Assembly: GCA_022457155.1 (NCBI GenBank)
Contig: JAJGOT010000349.1
Coordinates: 310,001-374,000, forward strand
Reading direction: 5' to 3'
Length of the DNA stretch: 64,000 bases
From: Cladopsammia gracilis
Lineage: Eukaryota > Cnidaria > Anthozoa > Scleractinia > Dendrophylliidae
Below, one piece after another: positions 55,101 to 64,000 of this stretch; positions within the stretch are counted from its first letter, which is position 1; the number at the start of each line of letters is the position of its first letter. The notes beneath the pieces were generated by a model that ran no database searches, was not told the origin of the DNA, and saw nothing but the letters and a program-made list of their open reading frames with translations. A program made the translations under genes and the position numbers.

Positions 55101-58100
55101 AATCAGGTCAATGTTTGGCCAGTGCTGCTAATGACAAAGTTGTTGTCACCTATTTAAAGGGAGATGTGTACGATACAACTGAGATCACTGCTGGGGTAAG
55201 TTTCTTCAGTATCATTATAAATGTATATTATGATTTTTATTTCAGTGCAATGTATAAGATGGTCTTAAATCTCTTAAGGATATACTGCATGGTATATTCT
55301 CCTTCTGACGCAACCATGGCTGTCGTTAAGTTCTAAGATTGCTAGCTACACAAGGGAAAAAGGAGTGTTCAAGAATTGACCTTTAATTCTTTAATATTCT
55401 TAGTCTCCTTTAGTGAATGTTTTTTAAACTTTGATATCTTGCAGAATGATTAAGGCCAACTTTTTGGAAGGAAAAAAAACAGGGACATTCAGATACTTTT
55501 CCCAATATCATGCAATTTCAGTTATTTAACCATTTGTAACTAAATTGCTGTGACCAATTTTTTTTAAAAAAAAATTGTGAAAGGTAACATAAGTACAGTA
55601 TCAAAATTTGCAAAGTTAGAAAAATTCACCCAAGGAAATGTGAGAAAATCTGTAGTTAATTTTGCTGCTAACAATTTTGTGTAAACATGTGCACAATCAC
55701 TAATTAGCTCACGTCATCAGTGCACGTGGCTACAAAACTATGGGGAGCCACCTTAAACCAGCTCTGTACCCCTAGTGTCGACTCTTTACTTCCAGTTTTT
55801 ACACCTTTATTGGTGGCTTATGGTAAAATATTATGATTGGATATTAGAGATGGTATATCATTCAGAATTTTCCAGTATTTTTATAATTTGTACATAACTA
55901 AACTTGTGGTTATGATCATGAAGAGCCATAGACACACTGTAGGAATATATTTGTGCTTACAATGTACATATCCTTATTAAACTACTGCTATCAATATCTG
56001 GATATCTGCTGTAACCTACATGTAGCATATTTCATTTTATGTTTATGAAAGTTTACTTATAATGAATATTTTAAATTTTTTTGGGCAATAATATAGTTTT
56101 GTATTAATTGTTTTTAATAAATAATGTGATTTATCTATTATTCAAAATTTCAGGAGGGAAATACCTGTGTTGCTTTTAATTCATCATCTCGCTATTTACT
56201 GATTGGTGGGAAAGGCAAGACTCTTAATATTTGGGACATGAAGACAAAAAGTATCAAAAAGACTTACAAGGTTGGTAAAACACTTCAATAAGTGTGTTAT
56301 CTGCCAGCATTTCAAGTCGCCTAATAGCCCTTATTTGATGCCTGGTGAACTCTAACAATGTAACTTAAACACAGACAAACATGATCTAATGAGAAAATCA
56401 CTGTATCGGAACAGGTTGCATTGCTTCAATGATTTCTTTGTTCAGAAAAACAAAAGGTCTTGTTTTTGTTTCTGCTTCAACACAGGAATTGTAAAAGGAA
56501 AGAAAATACAGATTTTTTTGCATATGTAACATTGTGTATTTCTTGAAAACAAAGCAAAATCCAGCTAAAAAAATTCAGAGCAATGATTTGCAATTAATTT
56601 GTAGGTCACATGCAAAAATGAGACAAATCTGAGCAAAAAAAGACTAGCCAGTAATGCATTTTCGTTTCTTTTTTCATGGTTCACCAGAAGTCACCAGAAA
56701 TAATTAAAAAGTAGTTTAATTTTTATATAGTTTTCTTGAGGAAGCTCATTATTAAACAGCGATGGTGTTTTACATTCTGATGTTTTAATTGTTTTTATTT
56801 ATAATTTCTTATTAGGATCACAAGGATGTTGTATCTTGTGTGACATTTAACTGGAATGACACATCAATTGCATCAGGATCAGTTAATGGTGATATACTGC
56901 TTCACAATGTCATCTCAGGACAAGCTTCTGATCCTCTCAGACTTGTAAAAACTCAGGTATTTATTTTGTCAGAAGCCTAGCTGTAGTGATTAAACCTCCT
57001 GGTACAAAAGCAAGTTTGTGCTTTTACTGGTCTCAGATTATTCAGAGACAGTTAAAAGGCTGAGTGCCTGCAAAAAGGGTCTATGTGCATTTATAGGGTA
57101 ATTTTCAAGTTCAACTTTTCGGGAGGAAAAAAGAAATCCAATAAAACATGTAATTTTGATTCCCTGAACAAGAATTTGCTGCTTTTACAGCATTTGAAAC
57201 AGTAGAAGTACTTAAATTCTTAGTTAAATTATAATTCAGCAAGGATCAAGCTTGATTTTAATGTCAAGTTTCAAATGATACATTGTATAAATACAGCTGA
57301 TTCATGTTCACAGCATCAAATATAGATGTGTTGTAAGTTGGATGTCTCTTGCAAAACATTAACACTTGAATATTGACCTAAAATGCACATAGACCCTTTT
57401 TGAACTTAGCCCTTCAGTTGTCTGTCCAGTTCAAAAGTCATTTGTGGCTAAATTACACTTTTGATGCAAAGAGCTGAGTTCTCTATGGAAGCAACGAAAA
57501 ATGTTCTTTTTGCCATGTTGTATGAATGTTTTATACTCTTGTGTCCTTTAATGCTTTTGATTATTATTAAAGTTTCTTATTATATGTTTAATTCTATAAA
57601 AAATGTCTTCCAACAACTTGGCAGATGTTTAAAAGAACAGACATAAATTTTATTTGTTAATTATATATTGGAATGTTGATCAATTTAATTATATTACTTC
57701 CAAATTTTTAGGGTTCATATATTGTAAGTTAATTATGATTTTAATTTAGGCGTCATTCACACTTGGTGCCCAAGCACTGGCCCGGGCACAGTGCCTGACG
57801 GGCACCAATGTGAACACAGCTTTTTGTAAGTGCCCGTGCCACTAATTGGGCACGATGCTCAGGCACGGTGCTCGGGCACGGGTACAAGGTCGATACCTTG
57901 TACTCAGGCACCGGTCAGTGCTTGACCTTAGCGGTAGTGCACTAGTCCAGGACTAGTAAAAAATGGGTTTGGGCTAGCAAAATTTGAGCAGATGATGCCT
58001 GTTGGCTAGTGAATTTCATACCCCACTAGCCCAAGGACTAGTAAGCCAAAAAGTTATGGTCGAGCACTGCTGGTGCTCGGGCACAGTGCTCGGGCACCAA

Positions 58101-60603
58101 GTGTGAACGACGCCTTAATTTATATGACTACATGTACCTCATTCAACTAGTATTAAATCAGAATTTATTGACATTTGACATTGTATTCTTTGTTCTACAG
58201 GCAGTGAGGGACATTCAGTTTTCACACTTCAAAAAGAGTTTACTTGGTGCTGTCAGCGACGATTCAGCTCTTAATCTATGGGACTCTAATACTCGTAAAC
58301 TTTTCACGTCATTTGCATCAGATCACAAGGCTCCTGCAACAGGCCTGAGTTTCTCACCCATGAATGATATGCTGCTATGCAGTGTGGGTCTCGACAAACG
58401 AATAGTGTTCTATGATGTGCAGGGTAGAAAGTAAGTATATACTGTGCATATACTGTGTATATACTGTGCATATACTGTGCGTGAGTATCTATTTTTCATT
58501 AAATTTTGTATATTGTGGTGCAAGCAATTTCCACTTAAAGATGAATTACAGTCCGTACTGCGCAATCTCAGTTCGGCAATGTTTGTGAGACTCACAAACA
58601 AGAACGTTTACTAGCAACAAACTTACCGGTACCTTTTCCTTCATTATTAATGTCAGATGTCCTTGCCAAACAATAATAACGAGAAAAAGTACCTCAAAGT
58701 TTTCCCAAATCGACGTTTCAGCTCATCGAGCATTCGTAAACACAACTGCCGTAATGGCGGACTGACGGTTTACTCCCATTTACTCCATGTATGCTATTAC
58801 CGAAGTGTAACATAATTATCAACAAATTCAAAACAAGAAATGAAAAACAAACCCCGAGATTGCGCAGTATGGACTGTAATTCAGCTTTAAGGATATTCAC
58901 TTGTAAATCTGACCACATTGTGTGATCATTTCATACAGGTTCTAATCTATATTTAGAAACTTTTCACTTTATTGGTCAACTACTGTATGGGTACATGTAC
59001 AGTATAAATCAAACCAGAAGCACATGATATGCTTCTGTTCAAACTCTCAGATGCCTATCTCTCCAAAATGAACCAAAAGTACTTGCCCAATGTGTTGTTT
59101 CAGAAAATATCCATTCCTGACACCCACTGGAGAGTAAGGTTTTTGAAATGGAAAGTAAAATTTGAATTCTACTTTCCAAAGTGGAAAGTAGTCTCTAACG
59201 TTTGTGTCATGCGCTAACACTAACTTAGGAAACATAGAGTTAATATGTTCCTATTATGGACACAATTCATAAATAGTTCATTCCCATATAATAATGCTTT
59301 TAAAATACATGTTAGTGTTGAGTAAAACTGTTTGCCTTCAAATGAAAGTTGTGTTATGTTTAAGTGTAAATTCAGCACTTTGTTACTAGTACACTATAAC
59401 TGCTTGCAAGCTTACAATAATTATTTCCACCTCCATTGTATGAACAAAACTTAACATTGTGTTTTTAAAGTTAATGTTTGCTTTAAGGTCAGTGAAAGTA
59501 ATGACAGCAGAATCTCCTTTGACTTCTGTTGATTTTATGTCCGATGGAGCAACTCTTGCAGTGGGATCAACAAGAGGTACATTTGTTTTACATTATTTAC
59601 GTAAAGTAGAAAGCAATGTGACAGATGATGATGCACAGTTCTTTAGGATCCACTGCAGATGTTCTCCTTCCCCATGAATGCCTTCTTAACAAAGTTGTCC
59701 ACATACATGTAGTTCTGATGGCACTGTTCAATGTTCCCTCAGAACCAATTATCACTGTCTTCAGTGCCATGAGCACACCGGTACCATGTTTTTTGTATAC
59801 GTTATTTCTTTAAAATGATGGAAAAACCAGTATACAAATTTCTGAACAATGTTTTGCAGTTAATTTGTAGGTTGCATGCCAAAAATGAGACAAAATAAGC
59901 ACAAAAAAAACAAAAACAAAAAAGGCCTCAACTTCGACATACATGTAGAATGGTTCCTGCACTTTTGCTTCAAAACTACTACTTCTGTTTTGCTCTATAG
60001 AACCTTTTTGTTGAATTTACTTAAGTATATTTGGTGGCATTTGGCTATATAACTTGGAAATTAAGTAAACACAATTTTGTTATATAAGCGGGACTGACAG
60101 TGTCCCATTAATATAATTAATACTTATATTAATAATAAAATTTATACTTTAGAGTTCAATTTTCTGAAATTTAGAGATTATCATCATCAAAATAAATTAA
60201 CGGAGATCAATATAAACAGCACAAGGAAACAGAAGAGTATAGTTACACAAAATATTAGAATTCAATTTTGATGACAATAAGGTCAATTTTGTTTTACAAA
60301 AACTTGTATGTAAAAGGCCTGTAATTGGTGAGCATATTTGTCAGCTATTTTAAGCTGACATTCCTGTGGGAGGAAAAGGATTGCCTGGTGAATCTGTGTA
60401 GGAGGCTACAAATGTACATGTCGATTTGAAAAAAAAAGAAAAATTAATACATGTACACTGACTAGTGGAATTGAATTCAGGATTTTTTTACACCTACAGG
60501 TAAAATATACATATATGATCTGCGCAGTGGGTCCACACCTGTTTCTACAACAGTAGCACATAAAACATCTGTCCAGTCACTGGCATTCCAATCACCAAAC
60601 AAG
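52124..60603 (+). CDS. NEDD1: NEDD1 (gamma-tubulin ring complex targeting WD40 protein), N-terminal 300 residues
   Basis: Seven exons with consensus splice sites: 52124-52253, 55107-55195, 56154-56270, 56816-56956, 58201-58430, 59488-59576 and 60500-60603. They total 900 bases and join in phase. The product starts MAGKIRLASSGGDIKIWDMP and continues with the WD40 motifs LNIWD, IASGSVNGDILLHN, LNLWDSN and IYIYDLR. Segments such as FKKSLLGAVSDDSALNLWD, GLDKRIVFYD and HKTSVQSLAFQ match vertebrate NEDD1 closely. NEDD1 recruits gamma-tubulin complexes to centrosomes and spindles. The propeller handles targeting and the C-terminal helix binds gamma-tubulin. The C-terminal half is not in the window, because the last donor (60604) opens an intron longer than 3.4 kb filled with repeats. 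The annotation is therefore 3'-incomplete. A TATAAAG word lies only 23 bases before the ATG. Confidence 0.93.
52850..53654. mobile_element. Inverted-repeat element in NEDD1 intron 1
   Basis: AGTATGATTTCACATAACG at 52850 is matched by its complement ending at 53654, with a total arm of about 37 bp including aaaaatttgatgctaat. ATT flanks both sides. A second element at 52933-53093 is nested inside. No transposase is seen in the remainder. Confidence 0.7.
52933..53093. mobile_element. hAT-like MITE nested in the intron 1 element
   Basis: The ends contain CCTCGGTGTAAGAACCTGTG and the complement cacaggttcttacaccgagg. They are flanked by CACTAATC at 52925-52932 and 53094-53101. The 8-base duplication points to hAT. 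The middle is (cacctttgttttt)n. Confidence 0.75.
53847..53968. mobile_element. Short inverted-repeat MITE in NEDD1 intron 1
   Basis: ATGGCCATTGACAAAACC and the complementary ggttttgtcaacggccat form the ends, with inner gatcagatcagctcaacccc against ggggttgatccgatc. TTAAAA lies on both sides (one base overlaps the ends). Confidence 0.65.
54299..54627. mobile_element. Tc1/mariner-like MITE in NEDD1 intron 1
   Basis: The left end is gtcaactctcaccttgcag and the right end is ggtgtccactatagtgaaag then ttgactgtaca, both of the cagtcaactytcgc...ggacacc type. A fragment of the same family is at 28912-28975. Confidence 0.6.
55002..55079. repeat. (CTA/CCA)n microsatellite
   Basis: Uninterrupted ctactactaccactacc-type triplets lie immediately before NEDD1 exon 2 (28 bases from its first base at 55107). 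They may lie within the branch point and polypyrimidine region of that acceptor. Confidence 0.85.
57749..58114. mobile_element. Harbinger-like MITE in NEDD1 intron 4
   Basis: GGCGTCATTCACACTTGGTG and its near-complement caccaagtgtgaacgacgcc form the ends. TTA is duplicated at 57746-57748 and 58115-58117. The interior has several gggcac(g)gtgctcgg words. It ends 84 bases before exon 5, close to the acceptor. Confidence 0.8.
58534..58891. mobile_element. Inverted-repeat MITE in NEDD1 intron 5
   Basis: CTTAAAGATGAATTACAG and its complement (ctgtaattcagctttaag), plus tactgcgcaatctc inward, form about 35-bp inverted ends. No coding capacity. A short (atactgtgcat)n stretch lies just before it at about 58436-58480. 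Confidence 0.7.
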
Positions 60604-62511
60604 GTTGGTTCTCACTTGGAGTACTCTCCAGTACACTACATACTAAATGTGAGAGGTTTATTTATTCATTTATTATTTATTAAGGAATTCCTTTTTACAA
60701 ATGGCGGCCGATTTATTAATATTCTTTTATGTTGTATGTTGATTAGCCCTCATTTTAGAATAAATATTTTGAATTTTGCACATGGTAACAAGGCCAGTAG
60801 GGCTGATTACCAGTAGCATGAAAATAATAGAATAATTAATCGGTCTCATTTATGAAAAAGGTCTGACTATTAAAAACTACAACAACAACAACAACAAACA
60901 AAACTTTATTAGACATATAAACTGAAATACAGTTACCCTGAAAATTAGCAAAAACGCTATTCGAGGCAGGGAAAAGTAATGTAATTGAAATCACCTGAGT
61001 GCTGCATACAGTATCATTTATGGTTTATTTCTAAGCACCATTGACAAACTATATATAACCAACTAGATTTGAGATTCTGCCTGTAGTACATGTACATGTT
61101 GATATCACAGACTGCTACATGTAAATGGAATAGGAATAGTGATGCACTGCACCAGTTAGACTTGTTTTTCTTATTGTGCATTATTGTGCATTGTTTTTAT
61201 CTCGTTAAAGCGCATGCGCACGAAACGAGATATAGGAGTCAGTAGAATATGGGGACAAAAGTTGTTAACAAATTTTTGTGGACTTTTGTCCGGGGGGGTT
61301 AGTTGTTTCTTCTTTATAGAAGCTATATTAGGGCATTGAGGATATGGTTGGTTAAACCGGTTAGGATTTCAAGAAGGGCGTCACATACTGCTCCTAAAAT
61401 TTTTGGGGAGCACCCCCGGACCTATTGTTAATTTCCCTTGGGTATCGGGATGTCAAAACTTGTGATGAACTTGTCATATCTCACATTACGTTACCGCAAA
61501 GGTATTAAGTTCTTCTTAAGTTTCGATATCTCACGTTACCTATCAGTTTCAATCATTTGTCGTAAATTTAAGCTGCCTTGCGTTTTTTTTTTTTTTGGCA
61601 AACGCAGTTTGAGAATTTCACGGTGTATTTTTACGAATGGAGACGTTTTAAGAAAGTTAAATGGGACGGGAAAGTTTGTGTTTTAATATGAGCGATATGG
61701 CAAAGCAAAATTGCGTTTGTTCAATTTTGATTCATTGCTATTACGGTTTGATTATGCAATAGTATGGGAAAGACGTCATAGTTTTGTTAATTTAGCTACC
61801 GTGCACAAGGATATTTTGCGGGTCGCGGAGACAGCTAAAATTTCTGCTGGAAGGAAATGTTTGCGGATTTCTGGTGAAGTATAAATAAAATCCAAGGCAT
61901 CGGTATTAAACTGCAATTTTACTTCCTGACCGGAGGTTGTATAGTTCCCATAGTTATGGTTGCTGTTCTGGCGCCAATATGAACATAAACAACGAGAAAA
62001 CTAGTGAGTGAATTATTGTACCTTGTTGTAAAAACGTATCAGTATTATGATAACAGTCTCTGGTTCTTTTGAGGACGTGTCTGGAGTTGAATCGGGAATA
62101 CAAATGACTGTTGTGCCGGTCGTCTAGGAGTTCACTGTTATGAGAGTTATGAGTTATGAGAGTTCACCGTTCTGTAAAATGAGGACCGGATGGCGGCGGA
62201 TGGCGGATGGCGGACAGCGGATATTAAAATGCGGATAACAAAATGCGGATGATAAAATGCGGATGATAAAATGCGGATGAAAAAAAAAACAGAAAAATAA
62301 TTCCTTACGATTTTTACCAAAAAAACAAAAAACAAAGAAAGAAAAGAAGCAGAAATAACTTTAAAATGGCACGAAACAAAAACACGAAACATAAACTTTA
62401 TTGTCAAGCTGTCTTCAAGTTCCACTTCATGCCTCACTCAACCCTAGTTGGAAAATATATGAATGTTGCGTTTCGAGTTTGACCGATTGTGCAGTCTGCA
62501 CGTGTTTGAGG
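60604..62511. other. NEDD1 intron 7, left part
   Basis: No further NEDD1 exon is visible. The region contains a poly(T) at 61587-61597 and a gcggat-type minisatellite at 62187-62280 (atggcggcggatggcggatg, then aaaatgcggat repeats). A frame at 61438-61686 has no recognisable similarity. Confidence 0.45.
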
Positions 62512-62567
62512 ATGGAGTCCGACGAGTGTGACGATTACGGGCTTTTAAAATCTGTGTTTAGGAAACG
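62512..62567 (+). CDS. Candidate short coding exon
   Basis: ATG 62512 encodes MESDECDDYGLLKSVFRKR, acidic then basic, and ends at a good donor (AACG|GTAAGT) at 62568. It could start a gene nested in NEDD1 intron 7 or a 5' exon of an element. No following exon is recognised. Confidence 0.25.
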
Positions 62568-62839
62568 GTAAGTTAGTAGAGTTCTTAAATTCGATTTAAC
62601 TTCACCTGTTACTTTGCTTCACAAACAATCTTTTCTGACTTTTTATTCGTGTTTGTATCTGGTTCGTTGAAGAGTCAGGAAGGTGATGCAATTGAGTGTT
62701 TTTATCATAGATATGTTAAAAGGGTTAATTACTACACTAGTTTCCGTTATGGATATCTTTGGAATGCATGTATTCAGATAAGACCTTTTTGAGTGTTCCA
62801 CTGTCACGATCATTCATTCCTGTGTTATCCTTTGTGAAA

Positions 62840-64000
62840 GCAAGAGCAACAATTCCGACCGCCATTACTGTGTCGATCCAGAACTGTTGGCATGTGATGC
62901 TTGTCTTGATGCTTGTGGTGCAGTGTGTTTTGGGGAATTCTTCCATGCCAAGTTTCCTCCTTTTATTGCTAGTCAATATTTGAACATTAACCAGCTCGAA
63001 CTGCTTACAATCAGGTCAGCTATACGCACTGAACAATCAACGTTCAACGAACGCCTTCATGCAGCGTTGTCTACGTGAAATTTGGTTGTTGCTGTCTCTT
63101 AACAATATCCGTTTATCTGCGCGTTACATTAGCGGGAAGTCATAGTCTAACGTTTTAGCGGATGCGTTGAGTCGTTCTCACTTAGACTCCTCGTACTCAG
63201 ACTATTTGCAGCATGCCGTAGCTACCTTGAACCTTACCCAAGTATTTCCTAGCGACTCTATGTTCGTTTTCAATGTATATTAAGTAGCTACTTCCATTTA
63301 TTTTCATAGATCCTTATTAAGTTTATTGATTTTTCTTTCTTTCAAACTGTTTTTCAATTTTATCTCGCAGATCACATCGACGCTTTGCAGCAGTATTTAG
63401 GAACTATCCAGGTCCATGCTTTTTGCGACTCCACAAAGCGCTCTATGAGATGCTATATGCGAACATATTTATTGTTTTGCCAATATTTCGATTTCTTGCC
63501 TTTCCCAGTTTCCAAATCCGTTTATTTGCTTTATTTAGTTTTTTTTTGTCACGTTCTTTAACGTCATACCCGTTCGATCGTTAATTATTTGAGCATTATT
63601 TCACATATTAACCGCTCGTGTGGTGCCAGTTTTGCCTTTCTTGACGATTTAATATGACGTTTATCTTGCCAAACGAGCGGTGCGTCGGATCTTGGGTGAT
63701 TGTGTCGCACGAAAAGAACCGATCACTGTTGAGATCCTTTTACAATTGTCCCGTCTTTTCGATTTAGATAATCATTTGCACGTCTGCATGCGTGCTTTAT
63801 TTTTAGTAGCCTTCTTTTCTTTTTTACGTATCTCTAATTTAGTAGTCTGAAATTGGCGATTTCCAGGCGTGTTTTTTGACACTATCTAGCATGACTTTCA
63901 CACCGCAAGGGGTTTTGTTGCGCATCACGCGCACTAAGACACTCCAGTTTCGGGAGCGGGTTTTAGAAATTCCCTTGCCGTTTATTCCCGGTTCGCCCCT
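62840..64000 (+). mobile_element. Degenerate DIRS-like retroelement (RNase H and tyrosine recombinase), partial
   Basis: RNase H remains are ACDACLDACGAVCFGEFFHA and NINQLELLTI (62889-63015). They continue in another frame with CLREIWLLLSLNNIRLSARY, ISGKS, a stop, and NVLADALSRSH (about 63070-63185). The connecting segment is short, suggesting an internal deletion. From 63370 a tyrosine recombinase-like region begins: DHIDALQQYLGTIQ, TKRSMRCYMRTYLLFCQYF, and at the very end FRERVLEIPLPFIPGSP. RNase H plus tyrosine recombinase in this order fits the DIRS order of retroelements. Several stops and frameshifts show it is dead. The right end is outside the window. Confidence 0.65.

Overview
The window looks like nuclear DNA of an anthozoan cnidarian, most likely a stony coral. 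This is inferred from spliced animal genes (a HES-type bHLH-Orange gene and NEDD1), SLC7 amino-acid transporters, and a very dense load of animal transposable elements: Penelope-like, DIRS-like, CR1-like LINE, tRNA-derived SINEs and many short inverted-repeat DNA elements. No species can be named from the sequence alone, and there are no operons or bacterial signals.

Layout. 1-2570 is a diverged tandem repeat array with a hAT-like insertion. 2949-6695 is a string of SINE and inverted-repeat elements. 7071-15168 is copy 1 of a segmental duplication: an intronless SLC7 transporter (7318-8967, +) and the truncated 3' end of an oppositely oriented SLC7 paralog (14809-15168, -), separated by a 3.6-kb palindromic element absent from copy 2. 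15705-26940 is a retroelement graveyard: an inverted 5' piece of a Penelope-like element, an RT fragment, a satellite array, a nearly full-length but broken Penelope-like element (about 21575-25085), a second Penelope-like fragment, and a LINE carrying a SINE. 26936-31327 holds two decayed members of an unnamed NHL-repeat-linked protein family. 32930-37394 is copy 2 of the segmental duplication. There the + strand SLC7 gene is intact (33150-34799), and the - strand SLC7 gene is full length except for one in-frame stop (37034-38461).

The right half is more gene-like. About 8 kb (38870-47200) without recognisable genes is followed by a four-exon HES repressor gene on the minus strand (47210-48424). 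After a 3.7-kb divergent spacer comes NEDD1 (52124 onward, +). Seven exons encode its first 300 residues, essentially the WD40 propeller. The C-terminal half lies beyond the window or is lost. Its introns are packed with inverted-repeat elements, and the window ends inside a degenerate DIRS-like element with RNase H and tyrosine recombinase remains.

How the parts relate. The SLC7 genes would move amino acids across the plasma membrane, the HES gene would repress transcription, and NEDD1 would recruit gamma-tubulin to centrosomes and spindles. They are neighbours without an evident shared pathway. The strongest observations are structural: a datable insertion of a giant palindrome, reciprocal decay of duplicated transporters, a Penelope-like element with a telomere-like filler at an internal duplication and a hammerhead-like 3' motif, and the uncharacterised NHL-linked family.
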